NCBI GenBank assembly: GCA_951802195.1
Contig: OX637633.1
Coordinates: 620,001 to 684,000 of the forward strand
DNA from: Tausonia pullulans
Lineage: Eukaryota; Basidiomycota; Tremellomycetes; Cystofilobasidiales; Mrakiaceae
DNA: 64,000 nucleotides
Direction of reading: 5' to 3'
The notes under the pieces were generated by a model. That model was not told the DNA's origin, did not search any database, and worked only from the letters and a program-made list of their open reading frames with translations. Shown here piece by piece: positions 22,061-34,924 of the stretch (its first letter is position 1; every line of letters starts with the position of its first letter). Made by a program: the position numbers and the translations under genes.

Positions 22061-25000
22061 ATGGTTTCCCTGCAGAACATCGACCTTAGTCAGCCGCTGT
22101 CGGCCGGGCACGTCTTGCTTTCGAGGGCTTCCGCCGAGCTTGACGAAGACAGTCCGCCGCCGCCGTCGTCATCATCGTCGCCTGGCAGTTCCCTCCTCGG
22201 TCGCCTCCGCGAAGTTTTCGCTCCCTCAGGATCGAGGAGGCCACCTACGCCCGCGTCCCCGATCTCATCAGTCTCAGACGGGGACGACGTGCTCTCCTGG
22301 TCGGCCGGCCGCGCCGTCTGGACTCGCGGCCTTGAGGTTGTGCGCACGTTCAGCTACGACACCGTCGACATCTCTCAGTGCGCCTTCGCCTGGTTTGACT
22401 CTAGAGAAGCACCCCATCTCGCAAGCGGGTTTCAGCCCGCTCTCGAGAGCTCCATGAGGCCAGACGATGCTCGCTCATCCCCACCGCCGACGCGGTTTGA
22501 CTTCTCCACGGCGGCATCCTCCGCTATGCCCCTGGATCCGCTCGCGTCCGTCGTCACTAAGCGCCGGGCAGTGTGCCTCTTCTTCAACGAGCACGTTGAG
22601 ATCTTTCTCTCCTCGGGTGACCGCCACAATCTCCATCTTCCCTTCGGCTTCGGACGCGCCTGGCCGCTCACCGAGGGTCTTCTCATCGAGAGATCAAGCT
22701 CCGCGACATCAGGTGAGGGGTCTCCTCAATACCCTTTCAAGAGGCCAGATCCCCCGAAATCAAGTCAAGCGAAGTCATCCGTCTTTGGCCTTCTGGAACT
22801 ACTCGGTGAACTGTCAGAAGTTACACATGGAGGTGAGTCCGTCGAGGTCGGTGGTTTGCCATCGAGGCGACTGACACTATTTGGCGTGAGCGTTAGAGGA
22901 GCTTGCAGATCAGGAGATCGTGTACGTCACTCCCGCAGCGTCTCCTGTTGGACTCATTCTGTCACGCGAGCAAAGATCATCTTTGCTGTCGTTGTACTCA
23001 TGTCAGCGAGAGTCGACGTCTCGCGTCCCAACCTCATCGCCGTGCTCTCCCCAGCACGCGACTCATTGCGAGCCGACATCCCGCCCGACGCTGCGTCAGA
23101 GAGCGTCCGCCGTATCATCGACTCGGCGGCGATCATCTCGTGGAGCTTCTGAGACTTTCACGCAAACATCGATAGGCCCCGCCTCCTCTACCACATCTTC
23201 CACTGCCACCCGTGCAGCCTATCTTCCCCTTCCGAGCCCGTCCATTTTCTCGAGACCTGTCCTCGATCCCTCCACCTCCTTGGCGCCCACCACCAATCCG
23301 GCTCTGGGCAGAATGTCGCTCGGTCGTGCCGACTTGAACAGGAGCATGGACCGAATGGTGCTCAATGGCGGCCTCGAGGACGACGAGAGCCGATTCCTCG
23401 ACACGGGCGAGCCACACCTCGACGCGCTCCCCGACCTCAGGCTTCAGCTCAACCTCCTTCATCGATGGACCTACCCCTTTGGTGACATGTGAGCTCTCCT
23501 CTTGTAATCCTGATCCATGCGTCCGTGCTGAGGGCTCCTTCGTGACTGGATTTAGTGCCAGCCTCGTGCCTTCGGTAGATGTTTTGCCGTCAACGACGTC
23601 GTCCTCTCCTTCGGTCGCTTTGCGATTTTGTGAGTCCTCAGGTCGGATGGCCTTCTCCATATATCTAGTCAACGAAGGAGGCCACTGGAGAGTCAGTAGT
23701 TACGAGGACTGTTCGGCATCTCGTCGCCACCCTACCGAACCGGTTGCCAACGCCGACCTAAGTGTTCCGCCGCTTCTTGCGCCAGCCGGGTCATCACTTG
23801 TCAGTGTCAACTTTGGGCTGAGCAGAGCTGCTACGCATATCTATTGTCAGCAGTCGAATTGATGCCACTGACTATCAAATTAGGGCTCGAGAAGTTCGTG
23901 CGAACCAGGTTCATCCCCGACTGGCCTCGTTTTGCGCTGTCGGCGAGCCCTCCGCTTCGCTCTTCCGGACTCACATATGGTCCAGCTGGACACAGCGCTC
24001 GCCCAAGACCGATGTCGACGGCCAACCGACGGATTGAGCTCGCCATGGGACGCCTTCGTTATCGTGCTTCTCGCTCAGCTGGGCCTGAGGGACGCTGTCA
24101 AAAGCACAAAAGAGAATGAAGACCCCAACCCAAAATCAGGGCGAAGCTGGGCCCGTCTTCAGTCCTCTCTAGGGAGCTCGAACGACATATCTGTTCTTTC
24201 GCTCGTCCCGCCGGACCAGGTGGAGCGCTCCTCTGGCTTTCAAGCCGCTGCTACCAGGGGATCGCAGTATCTGCCCGCGGTACTGCTTGCTCTGCACCTC
24301 GTGGCAGAGGACGCAAAGCTCAGTCTTGAGAGGTTCTCGGAAGTCGATCTCCTCGGACCTTTGCTTCAGTGTCTCGGATCGTCGCTCGGTCGCCTAGACT
24401 GGGTGGACTACTGGGCCAGGCAGACAGGAGGGCACGGGCAGTTCCTCGGCGGCAATATCAACCAGCGTGGGTCGTTCTCTGTTCACCTATAGTCTGGATC
24501 GCTCAACTCACCTAGTCTTCGTTCTTCAGCTGCCTTAGACGCTACATTGCTACCCGCCCCACCTGACATTTACGCCCAGCTTTCGGCTATCGCTCGCGGG
24601 TTAGATATTCCTGGTCGCTGGCCGGCTCTGTCAGCTCTGGACTCGTCCGATCGTAATGACCGGGAAATTCCTTTGGAGCATCCTTGTCGCCTCACCTCGC
24701 GCATCATGGAGGTTTATGCCTCGCTTTCTCCAACGCCGTGCTCTCTCGCGAACGAGGGGAGACGCGAGGAGAAGGTCGTCTATGCACTGGTCATCCAGGG
24801 CTTCTCCGTGGAGCAGCTTTTGGATTTGCCTTTCGGGGTGGCTTTGCCTCTTCATGAGGCCATCCGAGCATGCCGGACCTCACCTCCCAAGGACTGGCCG
24901 CGCAAGGCCTTCGAGTTGATCCAAAGGCCGGATCTAGTCCGGCGACATGGTCCTACTCGTTCGCGACGGCCGTTGTATCACATAGTCGCTGCGGTGAGTT

Positions 25001-28000
25001 TCGCTCTCGTTGCCAACTTTTCATCCGTCTCACAGGTTCCTTGTTGAACGCTCTCTTGCTCTCAGGATGATGACGCCGATGCCAAGTCTGTCGAAGCCAT
25101 AACCAGCGTTCGTGGTCTTCCTATACCTAAACGCCTGCAGCCACTCTCTCTCGCCTTGGGTGTCGGCGCCTCTCGTTTCGGGTCGGATCGTCGGTTGGAT
25201 GAGGTCGAGCGACTGCTTTCGACGACAAGCATACCATCCATCCGACTGCCGGATTCTCCAAATCAGACGTATGTTGTGCCTAAGGTCGATCTATCCTCCC
25301 CGAATACTAATGAGACTTCCTCTCCGCAACCAGAGATCAAGAGGTTGCGCTGGCCCACAAAAACGCAGCGGTTGCCGTGTCGCAGCGCACATGCTCGCTT
25401 TCCGTCGGCCAAGGGATCTTCACATTCGGCAGCGCGGCGGCGAACGTCACCATGCCGTGGCCTGTCCCTCCGGTCAATCTCTCGGTCCGCGTGCTGCCTC
25501 AAAATGCGGTCCTCTCGGTCGACCCGGCAGCCGTGACAATCGAGGCTCGGGAGTGGTCGAGCTTCCATAATGGCGTAGCCGCTGGCCTTAGGATCTCTTC
25601 CAAGTCAAGAGGGGTTGACAGCTCCTGGGTCGTCTTCAACCGCCCCTCGGAAGCCAATCCGTCGCATGCAGGCCTTCTCTTGGGCCTGGGGCTCAGCGGT
25701 CACCTGCGGGGAATGATGCCTTGGCACGCGTTCCCGTATCTTGACTCCCGTCACGACTTCACGTCGATCGGTCTTCTCCTCGGTCTGGCAGCCTCCTACG
25801 CCTCGACGGAGGATGCTCTCCTCACGAAAATCCTCTCCTTACATGTCCATGCTCTCCTCCCCCACGGATCTCGGGAGCTTCATGCTTCTCCTCTCACTCA
25901 GGGCGCCGCTCTACTCGGCATCGGGATCCTCTACGCCGGCAAGCGGAATCGCAAGATGGCTGAAATTGCCCTCGCCGAGATCAGTCGCCCGGTTTCCGCC
26001 TCTTCGGAACTCTCATCAACCTACGCAGAGGCATATGCATTCTCTGCGTCGATGTCATTTGGCTTCATCATGGTCGGTCGCGGACGCGGCGCACGCAACC
26101 CTCGAGACCTCGAGATGACATCTCGCCTTAAGACGCTCGTCCACGTCTCGCCCCGCTCTTCGGCCACGGCCACTCCCTCAACCGGCAACCAGTCACACGT
26201 CTCCTCGCTTGACGTCAACCTCACTGCCCCTGGCGCCACCGTCGCGCTTGGCCTGATGTTTCTGCGGTCCGGTCGGGAGGACATCGCGCGCTCACTTGGC
26301 CTCCCGCAGACGCGCTTCGACCTCGACCTTATTCGGCCCGACCTCCTCCTCCTTCGCACCCTTGCTCGAAGTCTGATCATGTGGGAGAACGTGGTCGCAT
26401 CTGAAGCGTGGGTTAGCAACCACCTACCGGCATTCATAACGTCATCTTTGCGGAAGAGGAAGAGGGGGGGATCGGCGGTAGATCACGGGATCGAGCTCGC
26501 CCATTTTAACATCCTTGCGGGAGCGTGCTTCGCTATCGGCCTCAAATATGCTGGTACGGCCAGGTCTTCCGTTCATGCCCTGCTTCTCCGCTACTACGAC
26601 TTCTTTTGGAAGGCTGCGAACCAATATCGTACGTCCTTCTTCTTTCAGCATGATCTTCATTCTGCCAAATTGTGCCGACTTTGATTTATTCGTCGTTCAG
26701 CGTCATCCTTCGAGCAGAAGATCCGGCTGGCGACTGCTCGTTCCTGTCTCAACCTGGTCGCCATCTCGCTCGCGACTGTCATGGCAGGCACCGGGGAACT
26801 CAGCGTCCTTTCTCGCCTCCGTCTCGCCCACGGCCAACATGATCGAGGCATCAGCTATGGATCCCATATGGCCATGCACATGGCGCTCGGCATTCTCTTC
26901 CTCGGTGGCGGCAATTATACGCTGGGTTCATCGGACACGGCGGTTGCAGCCCTCGTTGTCGCCTTCTTCCCACGTTTCAACCATACGCAAGCGGAGAACA
27001 GATCCTATCCACAGGTGTACAGGCACCTTTGGGCTCTCGCGGTCGAGCCACGGTGCTTTGTAGCCCGGGACGTTGACACGGGCTCGGCGGTCTACCTTCC
27101 CATCAAGATCAAGATTCGAGAGGACGGCGCGGTCGGCTCCCATCACCTCATCTCACCTACCCTCCTTCCACCGGTCGACCGAGTCGTCTCTGTCAGGGTC
27201 GACAGCCCCCGGTACTGGCCTGTTGGCCTCGATCTTATGGAGTCCTCTCAAGACAGAACCCTCCTCGCTCGGAACGAGCCAATCCATGTCAAGCGTCGCG
27301 CCGGATTCCTGAGCTACGCCGTTGATCCCAAGGGCAACCGAAGCGTGTTCGTCCAGGCTGGCCTCGTCGGCTCCGCTCCAGATCTTGGAGGACTAGCATC
27401 ATCGACCTCCTCGGCGGCAAGCGACAGCCTCGACGTGGTCGAGAGTCTGGTGCCTGACCTAGCTCGAAACTCCTTTCTTCCCGCCTTTCATCGCCGCTTC
27501 TGCGGTGAATCGAACTTTTCCGCCCCGACCCTCATCGTGCGCAACTTCTCGAGTGCGGCCTTCCTCGATTGCCTTGTCCAGGACCAGCCCCAACTCTTGC
27601 CACTCTATCTCCACCTCCATCTCCTCACCTACGCTCGACTCTCGACGCCATTCCTTCCTATTCTTGTCGAGAATATCCATCTCGCTCGAAACATTCCATT
27701 GCACCTTCAAGATCGTCAGCGACAAACATCCCTCGGATCAGTTCCACCTTCGTCCATCCTACGCGTCTCATCTCTTCGTCAGGTCGGAGACCATCTTGCA
27801 GCACTCTGCGAGACGTTTTGCAACGTCGCAGACTTCAAGGAGGTGCTCCGGCTTTACGTCAAGGATGAATCTCTCGCGCGACTCTCGCACGTGGATCAGC
27901 AGCGGCTCAACCTCTATCTTGCAGCAGGCAGGGTCCCCCCTCGAGCCATACTCGTGGTCCTTCGACGACTGACGAGCGACGCCAGGCGAGAGTCTCGTCG

Positions 28001-28175
28001 GTTGCTGTCATCCTCCAAGAGCGAGATGGGAGAGTTTGAGAAAGGACTTCGTCTCGTCCTCGCCTCGACGTCGAGAAAGGTCTCGCGATCCACTTCAGGC
28101 CCTCTCGGCTGGAAATCACAGTCTCTGGATGAGATAATGGATCTCTGGGGTGGCGGTGGGAGGGAGACCGATTGA
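22061..28175 (+). CDS. APC1: Anaphase-promoting complex subunit 1 (APC1/CUT4/BimE)
   Basis: Largest scaffold subunit of the APC/C ubiquitin ligase. ATG at 22061 opens MVSLQNIDLSQPLSAGHVLL, followed by an S/P-rich stretch and a WD40-like N-terminal part (RAVCLFFNEHVEIFLSSGD, LHLPFGFGRAWPLTEGLLIE). The C-terminal half has proteasome/cyclosome repeats: LLLGLGLSGHLRG, SIGLLLGLAASYAS, GAALLGIGILYAGKRNRKM, SHMAMHMALGILFLGGG. The end is DLWGGGGRETD with a TGA at 28173-28175. At least ten introns; the longest exons are around 25.4-26.6 and 26.8-28.2 kb. The length (roughly 1,800-1,900 aa) fits the family. No disruption seen. Confidence 0.9.
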
Positions 28176-28186
28176 TTTTTTGGATG

Positions 28187-28211
28187 TTTTTTTTTTTTTT
28201 TTTTTTTTTTT
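28187..28211 (+). repeat. T25 homopolymer tract after APC1
   Basis: A run of 25 T, followed by C and six more T, starting 12 bases after the APC1 stop. It could be a simple 3' T tract, or a minus-strand poly(A) scar from retrotransposition with the inserted sequence to its right. Confidence 0.8.
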
Positions 28212-28304
28212 CTTTTTTGGATTGACGAGCTCCTGAGCGCGGGAACGACAGGCGTCTGATGCGTCCTCGGGCGGACAGCTCCTGTTTACTCTCTGTGCTT
28301 TCAA

Positions 28305-28739
28305 ATGCTTGGTTCCTCTTACTCTATGCCGATTCTCTATATTTCCTTCAAGTGGCAAGGAAGCCTTCCGGATGCCTGCCTCTTGGAAGAGTTTCCAGAC
28401 GAGCTGGCGAGTGTCTCCCTCTTCCCTTCTTCGACTCAGCTCTGCCCCTCTCTTTCCTGGGCTGATGTGCGGTCCTCCTCCTCCGTCCTTCAGTTTGTTG
28501 AGTTCGCAACAAAGGTGCCGAACACATATGACGTCTACGACGAGGAGGGTGAGTCTCTGGCGGCTCCGGCCCCTCTTGCGGCTGGACGCACCTTATCATG
28601 GGCAGAAGAGCTAGCGACTGACGAGCATGCTCGTCATCTGACGAAACGATTGACAGAGGCGTGGCCGTCTGTTCTCGACGAGTTCACCGAGTACGCCAAA
28701 GCGCGACGGGCGAAGGAGGCCTCGATGGATCTGTCGTGA
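28305..28739 (+). CDS. Hypothetical protein, possibly partial
   Basis: Open frame of 144 aa starting MLGSSYSMPILYISFKW and ending KRLTEAWPSVLDEFTEYAK then ARRAKEASMDLS, TGA. I do not recognise the family. The C-terminal half is acidic then helical and charged, and looks like real coding sequence. The N-terminal motif SYSMPILYIS vaguely recalls autophagy E2-like proteins (Atg10), but the support is too weak for a call. Its last 29 codons (from 28652) are repeated with four mismatches in 101 bases next to STE20 at 49998-50098. It may be a relocated or truncated gene. Confidence 0.4.
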   Translation: MLGSSYSMPILYISFKWQGSLPDACLLEEFPDELASVSLFPSSTQLCPSLSWADVRSSSSVLQFVEFATKVPNTYDVYDEEGESLAAPAPLAAGRTLSWAEELATDEHARHLTKRLTEAWPSVLDEFTEYAKARRAKEASMDLS

Positions 28740-28752
28740 CCGGGTTCTCTCC
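28652..28752 (+). repeat. 101-bp duplication, copy 1
   Basis: Ungapped match to 49998-50098 with 4 mismatches in 101 bases, same orientation. This copy encodes the C-terminal 29 codons and stop of the ORF at 28305 plus 13 bases after it. Confidence 0.9.
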
Positions 28753-29149
28753 ATGCAGCTAGCTACTGGGATAGAGATGGTGCCCTCTTGCGATTGTTGA
28801 CGATGGACACCTTCGCGAGCCAATCCCTGGGAGCAAAACGGCAACAATGACGACGGCAAGAGAGACAGTTGGCTGCTAGACCGCCATCCGCTACCTAGAG
28901 GAGCAAGGTGCTGGCTGGGTCGAGCGTAAGGCGAGAGTCTATCAGGAAAGGAGAGGAGAGTTCATCATCGACTCGCTCGCTCGTGCGCTCCGGACTCCGG
29001 ACGGCCATCGGAACGGTTCGATCCAGACTCAAGAGCGTCCTCCATTGTCACAGGTGGACAGCTCAAGGGATAGTTTCTGCGCCTTTCTTCTTTCCTCAAA
29101 ACAAGCCGGAGAACAATGGGTAGGTCTGGCCGATATTCATCCATGATTA

Positions 29150-29520
29150 TCTAGAAACGTCCTCTGCGTCATTCGACGTCGGCGGTGACGAAGGTGGGTA
29201 GGGGAGAGGGCCGTGAAGGCGTCCGTGGTGAGGAGTTAAGAGTATAGATGGGTGTTTGAAACTGGACAGGAAAGAGGAAAGAGGGAGAAGAGGGAAGGAT
29301 GGTGGAATGTGTTGGGAGAGATTTAGGGCGGCTTCCCTCGCCCTCGACTTTAGGGTCCAAAGGAGAACAACGTTGGCCACGATGAACAACGCCCGAAACA
29401 AAGTCAGGGGAGGCTTGCCCGAATAGGAAGAACGATGGTCAAGGTGACAACGTCTGAAACACATCAGGGGAGCCCGTGGGCCATTTCGACTGGCTGGGCC
29501 GGCCAACGAACAGGAGCCTA
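29150..29520 (-). pseudogene. Decayed pheromone precursor copy with its promoter
   Basis: Homologous to the functional pheromone gene and upstream block at about 8123-8580, same strand. Around 29218-29235 the start ATG is changed to ACG (GACGCCTTCAC follows in both copies). The frame then shifts, and the frame matching the middle of the precursor ends in VTADVE and a stop; there is no CAAX box. Upstream, about 185 bases at roughly 29325-29515 remain clearly similar to 8375-8577, including the conserved block CTTGCCCGAATAGGA and the repeated CTGAAAC-type motif. No protein can be made from this copy as it stands. It marks an old duplication of the pheromone gene. Confidence 0.8.
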
Positions 29521-29632
29521 TCCTCCCACTGGGCGGCGCCATCCGCTTCGAAGCGAGCGTACCGCGCGCGGTGCCATCTTCGAGCACAACGAACAAAGAC
29601 GGCAGGAATAACAACATCTGAAACGAAGCAGG
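29384..29632. promoter_or_regulatory. Cluster of three CTGAAAC-type motifs
   Basis: Three further copies of the motif found in the STE3/pheromone promoter lie at about 29386-29407, 29447-29468 and 29611-29630. The first two align with the two copies at 8.4-8.5 kb; the third is extra, and a separate AACAAAGAC lies just before it at about 29592. Confidence 0.5.
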
Positions 29633-29879
29633 GGGCAGTAGGGCGATGAGTCGGCCAATAGTTTGCCGGCCAAACCTTCCTCGTGCTGAACAAAGCTCGA
29701 CCCCAGGTTGACTACGTTGTTTCTCTTGAGCAGCGGATTCATCTGAGAAGAACGATCGGGCATGACCATTCATACACTCTGGGAAGCTCGCGGCGCCGAT
29801 CAAGCGCTCTTGGACCCGCTCCGTGCGATAGTAGCCTGCAAAGAGGGAAGAGCATTCTCAGAATCGAACAAGGGCAACG

Positions 29880-32135
<2,256 letters not shown>

Positions 32136-32553
32136 GATGGTTGGGAACCGTGAGACAGAGGCGGGATGGAGAAAGCCACAGAGAGGACCCCGACGAGTCA
32201 CCACCACTTTTTGGAACCTTTGCATGGGCCCTCGCTATACCAAAAGGGCCCATTGTCGGGTGGGGCGTAATTGCGACTTCTCTCACTCGCTCCCCTTCTC
32301 CTCAGGTCACCACTGTGCTCGGGTGGCGGGCGTCCGCTTTGCTTGAACGGGTAAGCGAAGAGGGAGGTCCTTATTCCTCGCTTTTTACTCAATTGATAGT
32401 TGGGCTTACGACTTTCGAGCTGTCATTGAATTCGTACGGCGCAGCCTCAGGGCGACATCACGTCACTCTCGCTGCATCTTCGAATGGATACACCCAGTCG
32501 GCCTATTCTTCTTTTTCATGAGTAGGCAACGCATCATTTATTGCAATTGTGAC
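32136..32553. promoter_or_regulatory. Intergenic upstream of DAHP synthase, downstream of EMC5
   Basis: About 420 bases, holding the DAHP synthase promoter and the EMC5 3' end. A 126-aa plus-strand ORF here has no family features and was not called. Confidence 0.4.
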
Positions 32554-33202
32554 TCAGAGGGGAGGGCCCTCTGACCCGATACCAAACAGCACGCTGGCCC
32601 TCGAGCCGAGGCGCGCGAATCCCTGCTTCGAGTCCACCTCATCAACCGACCTAACAACCAAGACACGTCCCAAGTCAGCCCAATCAAGCATCTCCTCTAT
32701 CTGAAAGGCATCTAATCGCGACAACGATCTCACCTCGACTGCATGTAGCTCTCCCAGGAGATCTTCTTGAGCGGCCCGTTGACGACCGGTGCGCCAACGA
32801 GGAAGATGACTAGCGAGACAACCGCTTCCATTATCACCTGACAACATGAAGAAGCAGGTTTCATCAGATCACCCGCCCAACAATAATTTATTTCCATAGG
32901 AAAGATGATTGTGGGTGGAAAGAGTCAAAACACGCACCGAGGTAGGCAATGCGTCAGGCCGGTCCAGCGCCTTCAGGTGGGCGAGATCTGTGCATTAAGG
33001 GGTAAAGGTCAATTCCCAGTCAACGCCGCACTAATTCGGCGAGAGCGACCGCACGCTCATATGCAGAGAAGGCCGCTGGACGATGGGCAAGGTGGGCGGG
33101 CTGGATCAGCCCGGGACACGACCTAGGAGATGCTTGGATTGACGGACCGTGCAAGAGAAGGGCGAGCGGAAGCCAGGATAGGAGTGCGTTGAGGGCCGTC
33201 AT
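32554..33202 (-). CDS. EMC5: ER membrane protein complex subunit 5 (EMC5/MMgT)
   Basis: Small two-helix core subunit of the EMC insertase. ATG at 33202; the first exon, a 21-base exon and three further exons join in frame to about 110 aa: LNALLSWLPLALLLHAAFSA and YEHLAHLK (helix 1 and the AFSAYEH motif), ALDRPDALPTSVIMEA, VVSLVIFLVGAPVVNGPLKK (helix 2), ISWESYMQSRSVDEV, then FARLGSRASVLFG, stop TGA at 32554-32556. The order and the closing R-G/A-x-V-LF motif match EMC5. The second exon (near 33067-33087) is only 21 bases. Divergent from CAF1. Confidence 0.87.
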
Positions 33203-33501
33203 GTCGTGCCGGATGGACTGAGCTCTGATATAAGTCAGCAAGCTTGAAAGTGGTGAGAGGATGAGAGGAGAGTGTCGGCCGGGAATGTGTATGCATGTGA
33301 GGAGGGCTCGCGCGTCGATGGCTGGACGCGAGCCTCTGGCGGGGGTTGTCAGGGAAACGGCCAATGGGCCGGCGACAGGGCAAGGCAGGAGGAGCCTTGA
33401 GGAGGGAACCTTGCTCTTAAACGCCACCACCTTCCTCGCTCGTCCTGTCGCATTCAAACACTCAATCCGCTCCTAAGCTTCTATCCACCCAGTTCGCCAA
33501 C
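33203..33501. promoter_or_regulatory. Divergent promoter EMC5/CAF1
   Basis: 300 bases between the start codons; no other gene seen. Confidence 0.4.
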
Positions 33502-34739
33502 ATGACGTCCAGAATTCACGAAGTTTGGCTCGACAACCTCGAGGCCGAGCTCGTCGCCTTGCGGCACGCCATCGACTCGTTCCCCGTCGTCTCCATGTAT
33601 GTCGCTGCTCGCTTATCCTCTCCGCACTTGGGACCCATAACTGACTCATTGCTTCCCAGGGTAAGCTTGAGCGAATGAAGCTGGCCACTTCACCCTCGAC
33701 TAATCTTCCTCTTGACACGCAGGACACTGAGTTTCCCGGCATTGTCGCTCGGCCGATGGGCAACTTCAAGACCGGGGCGGACTACCACTACCAGACGATG
33801 CGGTGTAACGTGGACATCCTCAAGCTTATCCAGCTAGGCGTTACGCTCTCGGACGAGGATGGCAATCTTCCGGACGCCTGCACCTGGCAGTTCAACTTCA
33901 AGTTCAACATTAAGTCGGTGGATACCTGCTTGCCTCGCTCGCGTCACGTCCGGTCGCGTTCTGACTTCTCGTCCTCTCATCTGAAGCGAGGACATGTATG
34001 CGCCCGAGTCGATAGAGCTTCTCACAAAGTCTGGGATCGATTTCAAGCGGCACGATGAGCAGGGCATCGACGTTGAGTACTTTGGCGAGCTCCTCGTCAC
34101 TTCAGGCCTCGTCCTCTTCGAGGACGTCAAGTGGGTCTCGTTTCACAGGTGAGCCCCACTGTCCTCCGCATCTCTCATTCGGACCGGAGAGATCCCTGCT
34201 GACTGATGCTCTCCACAAGCGGCTACGACTTTGGATACCTTGTTAAAATCCTCACATGCTCGCCGCTTCCGGCGACCGAGACCGAGTTCTTCGAGCTTCT
34301 GGAACTCTGGTTTCCAAACATCTACGACATCAAGCACATCATGCGGAGCTGCAAAACCCTCAAGGGTGGCCTCCAAGACGTTGCCGATAGCTTGCAGGTC
34401 AGGAGCACCCCTGCTGTTCTGACGAGCGCGCGACGGTGGCCCCCCTTGATTACTGACTGGGAGACACCTCTTCCACTCTCTACACAGGTCGCCAGGATTG
34501 GACCTCAGCACCAAGCAGGGAGTGATAGCCTTCTTACGGCCGCGACGTTCTTCACGATGCGAAAGGTCTTCTTTGAGGACAAAATCGAGGACGAATTTTA
34601 CAAGTAATCAGCCTCTTGTCGTCAGCGGTCATCGGCGAGTCACTGACGCTTTCATTTCGTCAAATTTCCCGTCCTCCCCTTCAGAAATTTCTTGTATGGG
34701 TTCGGCAACACGCGGCAGATCGCTCAGGCTCGAGCCTAG
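33502..34739 (+). CDS. POP2: CCR4-NOT deadenylase CAF1/POP2 (CNOT7)
   Basis: DEDD 3'-5' exonuclease that shortens mRNA poly(A) tails in the CCR4-NOT complex. ATG at 33502 gives MTSRIHEVWLDNLEAELVAL. Exons then supply the catalytic residues: DTEFPGIV (D and E), SGYDFGYLVKIL (third D), and ARIGPQHQAGSDSLLT (H and fourth D). Other family stretches are WQFNFKFNIK, EDMYAPESIELLTKSGIDFK, WFPNIYDIKHIMRSCK and LKGGLQDVADSLQ. The end is FLYGFGNTRQIAQARA with a TAG at 34737-34739. About six introns. Length about 280-290 aa with no Q-rich N-terminus, closer to the animal and plant form than to budding yeast Pop2. Confidence 0.92.
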
Positions 34740-34924
34740 GGCGGCCAGGCTCACTGGCCGCTCTCTCATCACGATCTCATGACTTGACGCCCCGTGAATC
34801 AGAGTGTGCAATCGTCGTCTTTCGTGAAAAAGGAAAATCGTGATGGGAAACTACCTCCTGCTCCTCCTCCTTCTCCTATGCCGTCCCTCTGTCCGTCCGC
34901 GATGCATCATTCCCCGCAGCAGAA

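Larger units (their letters stand above)
28753..29879. other. Gene-poor patch between APC1 side and DAHP synthase
   Basis: Apart from the pheromone relic and the motif cluster, ORFs here are short and unrecognised. No tRNA or other RNA gene found. Confidence 0.4.

Noticed and set aside
29000-29030. tRNA-like T-loop (GGTTCGATCC) near 29012
   Set aside because: No matching acceptor or anticodon stems around it; single motif only.
33020-33100. Reading the EMC5 first exon straight through to VALAELVRR
   Set aside because: That frame keeps two introns. Splicing at GTCCGT..CAG and GTGCGG..CAG gives the conserved EMC5 sequence instead.
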